DNA of 64,000 nucleotides from Roseiarcus sp963820775. GTDB lineage: Bacteria; Pseudomonadota; Alphaproteobacteria; Rhizobiales; Beijerinckiaceae. The number at the start of each line of letters is the position of its first letter. The first letter of the stretch is position 1. The DNA is taken from NCBI GenBank assembly GCA_963820775.1, contig CAWGBF010000008.1, positions 124,001-188,000 on the forward strand, written 5' to 3'. Of this stretch, positions 36,593-46,413 are shown one piece after another. Under the pieces are notes generated by a model that was given only the letters and a program-made list of their open reading frames with translations, was not told the DNA's origin and ran no database searches. A program made the translations under genes and the position numbers.

Positions 36593-37540
36593 TTACGGCA
36601 GCGCGCTTTGCTCGTTTTTCAGCTTGAGCAGCTTCACGAGCGCTTCGTCGCGCTGACGGATGAGCTCGGCGAGGTCGCGCTCCCCAAGCTCGTCGCTCAC
36701 GCCGGCGACGACGCGCGCGCCGAGATCGGCGTCGACTGTCACGCTGCCGAGGTCACGCCACATGCCCTCGGTCGCCTGCCACAGCGGCTTGCCGAACAGC
36801 GCGCCTACGCCGCCCATGCCGCCCGAGAGATGGAGGTTCATGAACGGGCCAAGCAGCGACCAGCGCAACCCCGGCCCATGCGCGATCGCGGCGTCGACGT
36901 CAGCGACACTGGCAACCCCGGCCTTTACGAGGTTGAACGCCTCCTGCCGCAGCGCCGCCTGCAGGCGGTTGGCGACATGGCCCTTGATCTCTCGGCGCAG
37001 ATGGATCGGGTGCTTGCCCATCGCGCGATAGAAGCTCAACGCTCGCTCGATCGCGTCCAGCGCGGTCAGGTTGCCGCCGCCCACCTCGACCAGCGGAATG
37101 AGGTGCGGCGGGTTGAACGGGTGGCCGAGAACGACGCGCTCCGGGTGGCGCGTGCATGCGTCTTGGAACTCGCTGATCTTGATCGTCGACGTGCTCGTGG
37201 CCAGCAACGCATCGGGTGGCGCGGCCTCGTCGAAGCGGCGGAAGAGATCCCGCTTGATGTCGAGCCGCTCGGGGCCATTCTCCTGCACGAAGCCGGCGTC
37301 GGCGACCGCGTCTTCCGGTGAGGCGACGAACCGCAGGCGCTCCATCGACGCGGCGGCCGACAGGCCGATCTGCTGCATCGCCGGCCATTGCGCCTCGATG
37401 GTCTTGCGGAGCGCCTCTTCCGCGCCTGGCGCCGGATCGCTCGCGACGACCTCCATGCCGCGCGCGAGAAAAGCGGTCGCCCAGCTCGCGCCGATGACGC
37501 CGGCGCCGGCGATCGCGACGCGCGTGATGGGAGTGGTCAT
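36593..37540 (-). CDS. 3-hydroxyacyl-CoA dehydrogenase family protein (CouN-like)
   Basis: 315 residues. N-terminal Rossmann fold AIAGAGVIGASWATAF, ATSTSTIKISEF, the catalytic-His strand GHPFNPPHLIPLVEV and the C-terminal HCDH domain with RLQAALRQEAFNLV and AHGPGLRWSLLGPF. It resembles carnitine 3-dehydrogenase and the aryl hydroxyacyl-CoA dehydrogenases. In this operon it would oxidise 3-hydroxy-3-aryl-propionyl-CoA to the beta-keto thioester. I start at ATG 37540, with AGGA eight bases before it, rather than at the TTG six bases upstream. That ATG overlaps (ATGA) the stop of the acyl-CoA dehydrogenase remnant. Confidence 0.88.
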   Translation of the reverse strand: MTTPITRVAIAGAGVIGASWATAFLARGMEVVASDPAPGAEEALRKTIEAQWPAMQQIGLSAAASMERLRFVASPEDAVADAGFVQENGPERLDIKRDLFRRFDEAAPPDALLATSTSTIKISEFQDACTRHPERVVLGHPFNPPHLIPLVEVGGGNLTALDAIERALSFYRAMGKHPIHLRREIKGHVANRLQAALRQEAFNLVKAGVASVADVDAAIAHGPGLRWSLLGPFMNLHLSGGMGGVGALFGKPLWQATEGMWRDLGSVTVDADLGARVVAGVSDELGERDLAELIRQRDEALVKLLKLKNEQSALP

Positions 37541-37794
37541 GGGCAAATCCTAACCGGTGAAGACCGCGTCGAACGGGCGAGGTCGTCGTGCCGACAGCGG
37601 TCCTCCATCTTGACGCGTCCCACGGCCATCCGGCGGCCTTGTCTGTCCGACATGGCCGCGAGCCGTGCGAGATGGCGCTCGCCGAAACACGACGCCTCGG
37701 CGAGAATCGCCGAGGTCGTTTCATGATCCGGTCGGCCGACCGCCCCGTCGATCAGGCGGTTGAGGAGCAGCGCGAGGGTCGCGGCGGTGTCCAT
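37537..37794 (-). pseudogene. Acyl-CoA dehydrogenase, N-terminal remnant
   Basis: 86 codons. LNRLIDGAVGRPD, ILAEASCFGERHLARLAAMSDRQG and RMAVGRVKM match the first helices of the acyl-CoA dehydrogenase family (the 'fa.e.laPlN..gDr.g..l..g.V' segment). Homology then ends at once and a short unrelated tail runs to a stop overlapping the next start codon. The FAD-binding and catalytic parts, normally 300-500 residues, are gone, so an internal deletion of 1 kb or more is likely. It sits 13 bp after the enoyl-CoA hydratase stop. The intact gene would have dehydrogenated saturated (dihydrocinnamate-type) side chains. Confidence 0.7.
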
Positions 37795-37807
37795 CTCCGA
37801 CTGGCCG

Positions 37808-38599
37808 TCAGCGGTGCTGCACTTTGGCCGCGCGCCCTTCAAGGAATTCGCTGAGCCGCGCCTTGGCGGCGGGATCACCTTGCGCGACGCCGGCCATCAG
37901 CGCCTCGAGCAGATACCCCACCGCCGGCGCGCTTTCGGCGATTCGCGGCAGCACGTGCATCAGCGCGAAATTGGTGAGCGGCGCGTTGCCGGCTATCCGC
38001 TTCGCGAGTTCGACGCCCTTCTGCAGTCCTTCGCCGTTCGGCGCGACATATTGCGAAAGGCCAATCGCAAAACCTTCGTCTGCGCCATAGGTGCGCCCGG
38101 TGAGCATCACGTCCATCATGCGTGCGACACCGATGAGCTTAGGCACGCGCACCGACGCGCCGCCGCCAACATAAATGCCGCGGCTGCCTTCCGGGAGCGC
38201 GTAGAAGGTCGATGCTTCCGCGACACGGATATGCGCGGCGGCCGCCAGTTCGAGGCCACCGCCGACAACCGCGCCATGCAGCACCGCGACGACCGGCAGC
38301 GCGCCGAACTCGATCCGCTCGAAGGCCTTGTGCCAGGAGCGCGAATGCAGCATGCCTTCTGCGACGTTGCGCTCCTTCAGTTCGGAGAGATCGAGGCCTG
38401 CACAGAAATGGTCCCCATCGCCGGCAAGCACAACGGCCTTGACCTGTTCCGGAGGCTGACTGAACCACCGCTCGAGCGCAAGGACGGTCTCGTCGTTCAG
38501 CGCATTGCGCTTGGCTGGCCGCGCGAGATGGACAATGGCGACTGTGTCCTGCAGCTCCACACAAACGTTGGCGAGATCATCTGCACCGGCGGCAGGCAT
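37808..38599 (-). CDS. Enoyl-CoA hydratase/isomerase family protein (CouM-like)
   Basis: 263 residues. Start MPAAGADDLANV at 38599, preceded by AGGAAGGAAA. Crotonase-fold landmarks: ARPAKRNALNDETV, DHFCAGLDLSEL and HGAVVGGGLELAAAAHIRV, which form the oxyanion hole, and EGSRGIYVGGGASVRVP. It would hydrate hydroxycinnamoyl-CoA; in non-oxidative ferulate pathways the same family also does the retro-aldol cleavage to vanillin. The presence of a dehydrogenase and an amidohydrolase in the operon favours the beta-oxidative route. First gene of the leftward operon. Confidence 0.88.
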   Translation of the reverse strand: MPAAGADDLANVCVELQDTVAIVHLARPAKRNALNDETVLALERWFSQPPEQVKAVVLAGDGDHFCAGLDLSELKERNVAEGMLHSRSWHKAFERIEFGALPVVAVLHGAVVGGGLELAAAAHIRVAEASTFYALPEGSRGIYVGGGASVRVPKLIGVARMMDVMLTGRTYGADEGFAIGLSQYVAPNGEGLQKGVELAKRIAGNAPLTNFALMHVLPRIAESAPAVGYLLEALMAGVAQGDPAAKARLSEFLEGRAAKVQHR

Positions 38600-39549
38600 C
38601 GCACGTTTCCTTCCTCGCATTGGCTCCGTATTCCGCAGCCTATTGGACGCCCATCAACGGCGCTCTCGCAAACTCGCGCATGGGCCGACGCCAAACCGGT
38701 GGCTCCCGTATGTCCTTTCGTGGCGGAGATGACAATATCATCCAGTCGATCCTGCATAGCCGTTTGATCCCATCGTACTCACGTGATCGACAAGCGCTAT
38801 GAGTAGGGGCTCGAAAGTCTCGCCGGCTGCGGCGACGGCGTAGCTGTGAGCGATCTTTGCGCACATGCGCCCGAGATCGCCGGCACCATAGCAATCAATC
38901 ACGCGCCAGCGTTCAAGGACGAGAGGCGCAACGGGTACTATTTAGCGGAAGAGCCTGTGCGTTTGCCATTCTGGTGCTAACGTCGATGAGACAAATGGGT
39001 TCGGCGCCGTCAAATTGAATTCTTTCCCCCAGAATAAGAGTCGTTGCGATCAAAGTGAGCTTTCATTGCGAAGAGCCGTGGGCGTGGAAACACGCCCGTC
39101 TTTTGACGGGCAACTGCAACGCGGCAATCTCGGCGATCGAAGCGCTACGCCCAGTCGCCTCACCCGCGCCAAACGTAGGCGACCCGAAACCAAAGTGTTA
39201 GAGATCTTGTGCTTTCATCCGAGTTCGGGCGTGCAGATAGTAAGGTGCAAGCGACCATTGCACATTGGGCTAGCCCACTCCCACAGTGTTATCCTCGGCG
39301 GCAGGCATGGAGGACGAGATGGCCTAAGGCCGCGATCCCGTCTCCTGAAACAGCAAACGAGGGCTGAATCATGACTGTGTGGCTATTGCCTTGTCGACGC
39401 ACCGCGCTCGCATGCTTCCGGAAGCTGGCGCCGGCGGCATTGGACCCGTCCTCGATATCCAACAGGCAGACCGCCCCGCGTCATCGAGGGAGGCCGGACA
39501 GGAGTATCTGATGCTGCGGCCATTCGGTTCGGCGCCTTCTGTCTGCTTC
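38600..39549. other. Long intergenic region with possible gene debris and an orphan hairpin
   Basis: No intact gene in 950 bases. The part up to about 38700 should hold the hydratase promoter. Around 38770-38920 the minus strand reads VLERWRVIDCYGAGDLG and MCAKIAHSYAVAAAGE, which looks protein-like but is flanked by stops, so it may be debris of an unidentified gene. At 39080-39097 a perfect 7-bp stem with a GAAA loop is followed by GTCTTTT and could be a leftover terminator. The right end joins the IS481-type element. Confidence 0.5.
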
Positions 39550-40541
39550 CTAGCTGTTTAGTCCCGGCATTTGCTGGAGCGGGCTGATTTTGAATCTGTG
39601 CGGCTCTGAGGTCCAGGCTTTGCAGATGAATTCGTATGGGGTGAGGCCCCTGAGGGTTTTGAGTCGCCTGGCGAAGTTGTAGGCGTCGACGAAGTTTTGC
39701 AGGTGGGCTCGCAGCTGGTCGTGGGTGTCGTAGAAGTAGCGTTTGACAGTCGCGTCCTTGATCGTGCGGTTCATTCTTTCGACTTGCCCATTGGTCCATG
39801 GATGCTTGGGCTTTGTCAGCCGGTGATCGATGTCGTTCTGGGCGCAGGCGTATTCGAAGGCGTGCGCCCAAACGGGCTCTCCAGCCTCCAGGGCGGCCTT
39901 GATGTCCGGCGCCGCCGAACTCGTATTGCCTGGCGTGGTGAAGTGGGTTCCGTTGTCGGTGAGGACGGTATGGACCTTGTAAGGGACGGCGGCGATCAGG
40001 CGGCGCAGGAAGTCCCCCGCGGTGCGGCGAGCCACCTTCCCGTGCATCTCGACGAAGGCGAACTTCGACGTTCGGTCGATGGCGACGAGCAGGTAGAGCT
40101 TGCCTTGCGCGGTTCGAACCTCGGCGAGGTCGATATGAAAATAGCCGATTGGATAGGCCTTGAATTTGCGTTTGGCGGAGGCTTCGCCTTCGACCTGCGG
40201 CAACCGGGAGATCCCGTTGCGTTGCAGACACCGGTGAAGGGACGAGCGCGTCAGATGCGCGATGGTGGGCTGCAGAGCGTACAGGCTGTCGTCGAGCGGC
40301 AGCAAAGTATGCCTTCGGAAGGCAACGACGACGGCCTCTTCCTCGGCTGACAGGACTGTCGATCGGGCTGCTTGGGTCCTGTCGGCAGGTCGGAAACGGA
40401 GGACCGCGCTTTCCACTTGGCGACCGTCTTCGGGTTGACGCCGTCGCGCTTGGCCAGCGCCCTCAGGCTCGCTTGACTATGTTGTATCGCTCGACGGACC
40501 GCCTCTGTCGTTGTGGCGCTTCCGTGTAGAACTTGTCCCAT
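39550..40541 (-). CDS. IS481-family transposase, frameshifted
   Basis: The start at 40541 gives a helix-turn-helix (RRAIQHSQASLRALAKRDGV, NPKTVAKWKAR). Near 40370 the frame changes to RSTVLSAEEEAVVVAFRRHT and the rve-type DDE integrase core: YFHIDLAEVRT (first Asp), VHTVLTDNGTHF (second Asp) and KHPWTNGQVERMNRTIK (Glu). The C-terminus ends SEPHRFKISPLQQMPGL. All three catalytic residues are present, so it was active recently. Terminal inverted repeats could not be fixed by eye. A programmed frameshift is not needed in this family, so I read the break as a mutation or sequence error. Confidence 0.88.
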
Positions 40542-41008
40542 AGCGCATCCTTCGAATCACTCGATAAGAATGCGCCATCAAAGCCCGGGACGAAACGCCT
40601 AGGCAACGCCTCTTATTCGAGGCGGATCAGCCCGTTCCTCTCGGCAGCCGAGCCCTCGATACTGTCGATGCGAAACTTCTGTGAAATACCAAGTTGGATT
40701 GTTGAGTTTTTTGAGTAGACTATCTCCCTCCGCCTTGTAGCGATCGACTTCGGCACCAAGTTCTACTTCGTGTTGATCATTCTCAAGAAGAGTTTACGCA
40801 AAAGCATCTCGCTCTGCTCGTACACGCTGTCTCGCTCTGCCCGTGCGTTGTCGCGCTGTGCATAGAGACGACGTAAAAAAGGGATGCGGCGATGAAGCTT
40901 GTTCGTCATCAGTGATTGGCCTTAGTCAATTTTGATTACAAGTCATCCCCCATACAGGTTGACGGCGGAACGGGACGAAGAGGCGCTCGCCACGACCCCG
41001 AACCAACC
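40542..41008. other. Intergenic region right of the IS481-type element
   Basis: No gene. Around 40805-40860 there is an imperfect direct repetition of a TCTCGCTCTGC-type motif (three diverging copies spaced about 22 bases). The rest is featureless and includes the sequence beyond the ThDP-enzyme stop. Confidence 0.45.
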
Positions 41009-42739
41009 TTACGCCAGACCTCGGCGCTTGCGCTCGAGATCGTCCCAGACGGTCAGCGGCTGGAACTCGGGGACGAAGCCCAGCCCCTTCGTCGCGTCCG
41101 AGGAAACGACCGTCTGTGACGTCACCACATCGACCAAAGCGGGAGCGTTGGCGAGCGCCCGCTCGATAGCGCCGGGAAGGTCCTCCGGCTTCTCCACGCG
41201 CTCGCCATGGGCTCCGAAAGCCCGCGCCATCGCCGCATAGTCGGAATGAGCAAGCAGCGTGCCCACCACCCGGCCGCCATAGTTTGTCTCCTGATCGAGG
41301 CGCTCGATGTTCCATGCCGCGTTGTTGGACACGATGACGACGATCTTTGCGCCGTGGCGAACCGCCGTATCGATTTCCATGGCGTTGATCCCAAAGGCTC
41401 CGTCGCCCGTGACGCACACCACCTGTCGGCCGGGATAGGCGAGCGACGCAGCGACGGCGTAAGGCGTTCCGACGCCAAGGCAGCCGAAGGCGCCGGCGTC
41501 CATATAGGCGCCAGCCTCGAGGCCAATGCGGGCGAAACTGAGGAGGTCTCCCCCGTCGGCGATGGCGATGTAGTCTGGCTCGGTCCTGCCGCGCAGGGCT
41601 TGAAAGATGGCCCGCGGATCGACCCCGCCATCTGACCCTGTCGTGTAACCCAGTCCAGCCTTGGCGCTGCGCTCGCGGTGGCGTTTCTGCAGCCCTTCCG
41701 TCCAGGCCCTGTCGACGGCCGACTTGCGATTGCCAGCCGCCGCCACCATGGCGTCGAGCGCGAGGGCCGGGGTCGCGAAGATTTCCGGTTCGCCACGGCG
41801 ATTGTCGATGAGTTCGCCGGGCGTGTCGGCGAGACGGATGAACTTGGCGTTTGGGAATACCGCGGGCGAGCCGTAGCCGACCTGATAGTCAAGCTTGCGT
41901 CCGATCACGAATACCGCATCAGCTTCGGTCATCGCCGCGGCCCGCATGGCGCCGACGACCGCTGGATGATCTGCCGGCACGAGGCCGCGGCTCTCCTGCG
42001 TATCGAGATAGACGGCACCGACCACGTCGAGGAGCCGGATGATTTCCGGCCCTGCGTCGCGAGCGCCGCGGCCGGTGACGACGAGCGGCCGCTTCGCTGA
42101 CCAGAGGGCCTCGACCGCCTCCGCCACGACCGCTGAGTTGGGAGGAACGGCGCGCAGCTTCTTCCGCGCCATCCACTCCTCAAGGACGAGGTTCGCCGCA
42201 ACATGCGTGCGCAAGACGTCGGTCGGGATCTCGAGGTAGACGGGACCTGGTTCGCCAAGATCCCCAAACGCGCGGGCCACGCCCTCGTCGAACTCGCGGA
42301 TCACCTGATCGGGGACGCGAAGCGTGCGCGACTGCCGCGTCACGGGGCGCAGGATGTCGACGTGGGGAATGTCCTGCAGCGGGCCCATGTTGGCCTGCGC
42401 GCGCGAGGTGCAGCCGCCGATCAGCAGAACCGGCGCCCGGGCGAGCGAGGCGTTGGCGACCGCCGTGACCGTGTTGGTGACGCCCGGGCCGGCCGTCACC
42501 ATAGCGACGCCGAGCTCGCCCGTAAGCTCAGCGTGGGCGTGCGCCATATGGACCGCCGCGGCCTCGTGGCGAACGCCGATGATGCGGACGCCAAGCTGCG
42601 CGACGTGATCCCAGATCGGCTGGATGTGCCCGCCCTGCAGGCCGAAAATGCGATCGACGCCTCGCGCCTTCACAAAACGCGCGATCCACGCCGCGCAGGA
42701 ACTATGATCGGCATTGAGATCTTCGGCGCTTGTCGCCAT
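41009..42739 (-). CDS. Thiamine-diphosphate-dependent enzyme (acetolactate synthase/2-hydroxyacyl-CoA lyase-like)
   Basis: 576 residues with the three-domain layout of the ThDP decarboxylase superfamily. N-terminal PYR domain: FGLQGGHIQPIWDHV, VRHEAAAVHMAHAHAE with the activating Glu, and VTAGPGVTNTVTAVANA. Middle domain RPLVVTGRGARDAG. C-terminal PP domain: FGCLGVGTPYAVAAS and GDGAFGINAMEIDTAVRH to SNNAAWN, the GDG-NN cofactor motif. Start MATSAEDL follows GGAGGCCGAG. It comes 40 bp after the acyl-CoA synthetase in one operon with a sugar-type ABC transporter. No acetolactate-synthase small subunit is near, so a catabolic C-C lyase or decarboxylase acting on a CoA ester or 2-keto acid is more likely. 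Confidence 0.82.
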   Translation of the reverse strand: MATSAEDLNADHSSCAAWIARFVKARGVDRIFGLQGGHIQPIWDHVAQLGVRIIGVRHEAAAVHMAHAHAELTGELGVAMVTAGPGVTNTVTAVANASLARAPVLLIGGCTSRAQANMGPLQDIPHVDILRPVTRQSRTLRVPDQVIREFDEGVARAFGDLGEPGPVYLEIPTDVLRTHVAANLVLEEWMARKKLRAVPPNSAVVAEAVEALWSAKRPLVVTGRGARDAGPEIIRLLDVVGAVYLDTQESRGLVPADHPAVVGAMRAAAMTEADAVFVIGRKLDYQVGYGSPAVFPNAKFIRLADTPGELIDNRRGEPEIFATPALALDAMVAAAGNRKSAVDRAWTEGLQKRHRERSAKAGLGYTTGSDGGVDPRAIFQALRGRTEPDYIAIADGGDLLSFARIGLEAGAYMDAGAFGCLGVGTPYAVAASLAYPGRQVVCVTGDGAFGINAMEIDTAVRHGAKIVVIVSNNAAWNIERLDQETNYGGRVVGTLLAHSDYAAMARAFGAHGERVEKPEDLPGAIERALANAPALVDVVTSQTVVSSDATKGLGFVPEFQPLTVWDDLERKRRGLA

Positions 42740-42779
42740 CTCGGCCTCCAATGTTGGTTCTCATGACGACAGGCGGCTT

Positions 42780-44333
42780 TCAGCCTAAGATCATAGCCTT
42801 CAGCTTGCGATGCAGGTTCTTTCCCGTCGCGGTGCGGGGCATCTCCTCGTCGCGCATGAACGAGAAGGAGCGCGGACGCTTGTAGCCGGCGATGCGCGTC
42901 TTGCACCATTGGTGCAGGCTGGATTCATCCTGCGGAGCCCCTTCACGCAAGACGATCACCGCATGGACCCGTTCGCCCCATTTGTCGTCCGGCAGACCGA
43001 CAACCACTACGTCATGAACCGACGGGTGGCGGCTGATCACCGACTCGACGTCGGACGGGTACACGTTCTCACCCCCAGTGATGATCATATTGCTCTTGCG
43101 ATCGACGAGATGAATGAAGCCGTCGGCGTCGCGGCGCGCCATGTCGCCGACCGTACAATAATCGCCGCGGAACGCCTCGCGCGTTTTTTTCGGCAGCTTC
43201 CAATAGCCGTCAAAAATGTAAGGATTGCTGGCGTAAAGCTCGCCGATCTCGCCATTGGGAACTTCGTCGCCATTCGGATCGAGAAGCTTGATCGGAGCCG
43301 AACCTACGCATTCGCGTCCGACCGAACCGATCTTGTCGAACTGCTCGTGCGGATGGAGCATTGTGACCCAGCCGGTCTCGGTCGAACCGTAGAGTTCAAA
43401 GAGGCCTGCGTTCGGGAACATCTCCATGATGGCGCGCTTGGCGTCCGGTCGCGCGGGGGCTGAAGAGATCATGAGCTTGGCGACCCCGCCTAGATTGAGC
43501 TGCGCGCGCGTCGCGTGGGGGAGCGCCAACATCATCGCATAGTGTGTGGGCACCAACGAAGTGAAGGTGGCGACGCCTGCGCCAAGAACACGCGCGCAGT
43601 GCTCCGGATCGAAGCTCTTGCGGCTATACACGGTGGTGGTCGCCCCGCAATAGGCGAAGGCGGCGAAGAAGTAGAGCGAGTTGGCGTGGCACATCGGCAT
43701 GACGAGCAGCGAGCCGTCGTTGCGGTGCAGGCCGAGTTCGATCTCGGTGATGAGAGACAGCATGGCGCCGCCTCGATGATTTCGTATTGCGCCCTTAGGG
43801 GCGCCAGCCGTTCCCGACGTGTACATCAGCGTCCATGGGTCTTCCGGCGCCACCGCACCGTCTGGCTCAGTGTCGCACGCGACGCTCATCACTTCCTCGT
43901 AGGCGACAAACCCGGCCGGGCATTGACCTTTTCCAAACCAGATTCGGCGCGAGGGCTGCACCGAAAGCTCTGGTCCAACTTCCTCCAAGGCTCCGACAAG
44001 CTGGTCCTGCACGATGATAGCCGCGGCCTCGGCGTCATCCACGATGTAGCGGATCTCCTTGCCGACCAGGCGGAAGTTGAGCGGGACGGCGACTAGGCCA
44101 GCCTTGGCTGCGGCGGCGTAAATCTCAACCCATTCCAACGTGTTGTAAGCCAAGATCGCCACGCGATCGCCCTTGGCCAGCCCCAGCCCGAGAAGAGCGT
44201 TGCCGAGTTGGCAGGCGCGCGAGTTCCACTGGTGGAATGTCATGCTGCGTTCGAGGTCGCGCGCGCCGATCCGTTGCGGAAACAGACGCGCGTGCGCCGT
44301 TAGCATTTGACCTAGGTCAAGCACGTGCTTCAT
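42780..44333 (-). CDS. Acyl-CoA synthetase (AMP-binding family)
   Basis: 517 residues. ANL motifs: WTLMYTSGTAGAPKGAIRNH (P-loop), ELYGSTETGWVTMLHP (A5), DGFIHLVDRKSNMIITGGENVYPSDVE (A7-A8 region, only its parts quoted here in sequence order) and PRTATGKNLHRKL with the terminal catalytic Lys. It resembles medium-chain or aryl fatty-acid:CoA ligases. It lies between the ABC ATPase gene (48 bp upstream) and the ThDP enzyme (40 bp downstream), so it probably activates the acid that the transporter imports or that is released from it. Substrate unknown. Confidence 0.86.
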   Translation of the reverse strand: MKHVLDLGQMLTAHARLFPQRIGARDLERSMTFHQWNSRACQLGNALLGLGLAKGDRVAILAYNTLEWVEIYAAAAKAGLVAVPLNFRLVGKEIRYIVDDAEAAAIIVQDQLVGALEEVGPELSVQPSRRIWFGKGQCPAGFVAYEEVMSVACDTEPDGAVAPEDPWTLMYTSGTAGAPKGAIRNHRGGAMLSLITEIELGLHRNDGSLLVMPMCHANSLYFFAAFAYCGATTTVYSRKSFDPEHCARVLGAGVATFTSLVPTHYAMMLALPHATRAQLNLGGVAKLMISSAPARPDAKRAIMEMFPNAGLFELYGSTETGWVTMLHPHEQFDKIGSVGRECVGSAPIKLLDPNGDEVPNGEIGELYASNPYIFDGYWKLPKKTREAFRGDYCTVGDMARRDADGFIHLVDRKSNMIITGGENVYPSDVESVISRHPSVHDVVVVGLPDDKWGERVHAVIVLREGAPQDESSLHQWCKTRIAGYKRPRSFSFMRDEEMPRTATGKNLHRKLKAMILG

Positions 44334-44381
44334 GAGCAGGACCCACCAGCTGGCGCGCGCATTGGCTCCCCGCTCGCCTCA

Positions 44382-45534
44382 TCAAAGGCGATTGCCATTT
44401 TCCGGCTCGAAAAAACTCACGCCCGCAGTATCGAAGACGAAGGACCGGACCTCCCCAGATGCAATCTCGGCATGTGGGGCAAGCCGCCCCGTGAACTCAG
44501 TATCGCCGATGCGCGCAAATACGAGCTTGTCGGCGCCGGTCAATTCCACATCCACAATCTTGGCCCTGATCGCGCGCGGGTCGGTTTCCGCCGCCAGGCG
44601 CACCGCCTCGGGCCGGATTCCGAGGATCACCTTGGCGCCGTCAGGCACGACGCCTTTCACGTGATCGCCCGACAATTCGATCGTTTGCCCGCTCGTCGCC
44701 AGTCTTGCGGTCAAGCGCGGTCGCGTCTCGGTGCAGAGTGGCGGTGAGCACATTCATCGCTGGCGAACCGACAAAACCCGCGACATAGAGATTGGCCGGG
44801 CGATCGTAGATCTCGCTGGGCGTGCCGATCTGTTCGATGCGGCCATGGTTCATCACCGCAATGCGGGTCGCCAACGTCATCGCCTCAATCTGGTCGTGAG
44901 TCACATAGACGACTGTCGCGCCAAGCACGTCGTGCAACCGGCGCAGTTCGCTGCGCATTTCCATGCGCAACTTCGCATCGAGGTTCGACAAAGGCTCGTC
45001 GAACAGAAATACCGCGGGCTTGCGCACCAGCGCTCGACCGATGGCGACCCGCTGACGTTGCCCACCGGAAAGCTCGGCTGGGCGGCGAGCGAGCAGCGGC
45101 TCGATCTGCAGAATGGCGGCAGCTTTGTGCACCGCTTCGCGCCGCTCGTTGACCGGCACGCGGCGCATCTCGAGCCCGAACCCGATGTTTCGCTCGACCG
45201 TCATGTTCGGGTAGAGCGCATATGACTGGAAAACCATGGCGATGTCCCGGTCCTTCGGATGAACGCCGATCACCGAACGATCACCAATGCGCACGTCGCC
45301 GCTGGTCGGCTCGAGAAGGCCCGCAATGATATTGAGGAGGGTCGACTTCCCGCAGCCCGACGGTCCCAGCAAGACGAGGAATTCGCCGTGCGCAAGCGAA
45401 AGGTCGACGCCCTTGAGGACTTCGACTCCCTCGAAGCGCTTGCTCACTCCCTCGATGACCAGAGCGCTCACGCAATTGCTCCGAATGTCGGTCGGCGCCT
45501 GCGTAGGTTTGGAGGACGGTTCGAGTGAGACCAC
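44382..45534 (-). CDS. Sugar-type ABC transporter ATPase (MalK/UgpC type), one frame break
   Basis: The first 265 residues hold the ABC domain: LVIEGVSKRFEGVEVL, Walker A GPSGCGKST, FQSYALYPNMTVERN, signature LSGGQRQRVAIGRAL, Walker B FLFDEPLSNLDAKLR and VTHDQIEAMTLA. Near 44735 the frame changes and the MalK-type regulatory OB domain continues (SGQTIELSGDHVK, ILGIRPEAVRLA, FTGRLAPHAEI) to the stop at 44382. The true start may be the GTG at 45471 (VSALVIEG), since the N-terminal 21 residues are atypical. It energises the two permeases upstream. Confidence 0.87.
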
Positions 45535-45561
45535 TCCCTCTGGGCGCGCGGCCTTGATCTC

Positions 45562-46410
45562 TCATCCCTTCACTCCACCCTGTGTCAGGCCGGAAACCAG
45601 AGCGCGTTGCATGACAAGGCCAATAAGAACGGGCGGCAGCGCGGCCATGACCCCAGCGGCGGCGATCAGCCCGTAGTCGGCGATGCGCCCGCCGGCGAGG
45701 TCAGCGATGGCGACGGTGAGAGTCTTGGCTCTCTGATCCGAGGTGAACAGCAAAGCATAGAAGAACTCATCCCACGCCAGGAGGAAGGCGAAGAGCGCGG
45801 TGGTCGCGACAACGGGCGCAGCCAGCGGCAGCATGATGAGACGGATGATCTGATCGAGTCGCGCCCCGTCAATCATCGCCGCGCTTTCGATTTCGCGCGG
45901 AATGGAATCGAAGCCGGACTTGAGGAGCCAGGTGGTGAATGGCGCAAGGATCGTCAGATAGACGAGCGCCAGCCCGTGGACGGTGTTGAGCAGGCCAGCC
46001 GCGGCGAGCCCACGATAAAGCGGCACGGCAAGCGCGACGGGAGGCAGCATGTAAGTCGCGATCACCGCATAGAGCGACCAGCCAATCTTTGACGTTGCGC
46101 GAGACCGCCCAACCGGCGGGAATAGCGACAAGCAGCCCGGCGATCGTCGCGAGCGCCGCGACGGTCAGCGAATTCCGCAAGGACGCGAGAAAAGCCTGGC
46201 CCGGTGCTATTGGCGGCAACAGCGACGAGCGTCCGGTAGCGCGAGAAGTCGATGGTCTGTGGCCACCAATGCAAGGGTTTGGCGCGTGAGGTCCTGTGGC
46301 GAGGAGATGCTCATGACAAACAGCCAGACGAGAGGCGCGAGAATGAACACGCCAAGGAGAAATGCTGCGCAATGAACGAGAAACGCGGCAAGAGGGCTGC
46401 GGCGCTCCAT
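45562..46410 (-). CDS. Sugar-type ABC transporter permease (MalG type), frame breaks
   Basis: The N-terminal helix MERRSPLAAFLVHCAAFLLG and the periplasmic segment VMSISSPQDL start at 46410. Around 46260 and again around 46090 the frame changes. The joined reading gives SLRNSLTVAALATIAGLLVA, ATYMLPPVALAVPLYRGLA, the EAA cytoplasmic loop PREIESAAMIDGARLDQIIRL, and the last helices to MQRALVSGLTQGGVKG at 45562. The EAA---G-like loop docks the ATPase. It starts four bases after the MalF-type permease stop. Confidence 0.82.
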
Positions 46411-46413
46411 CGA

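Noticed and set aside
39550..40541. Programmed frameshift in the IS481-type transposase
   Set aside because: IS481 transposases are normally single frame and no slippery A/T run with a downstream structure is evident at the break; an indel is simpler.
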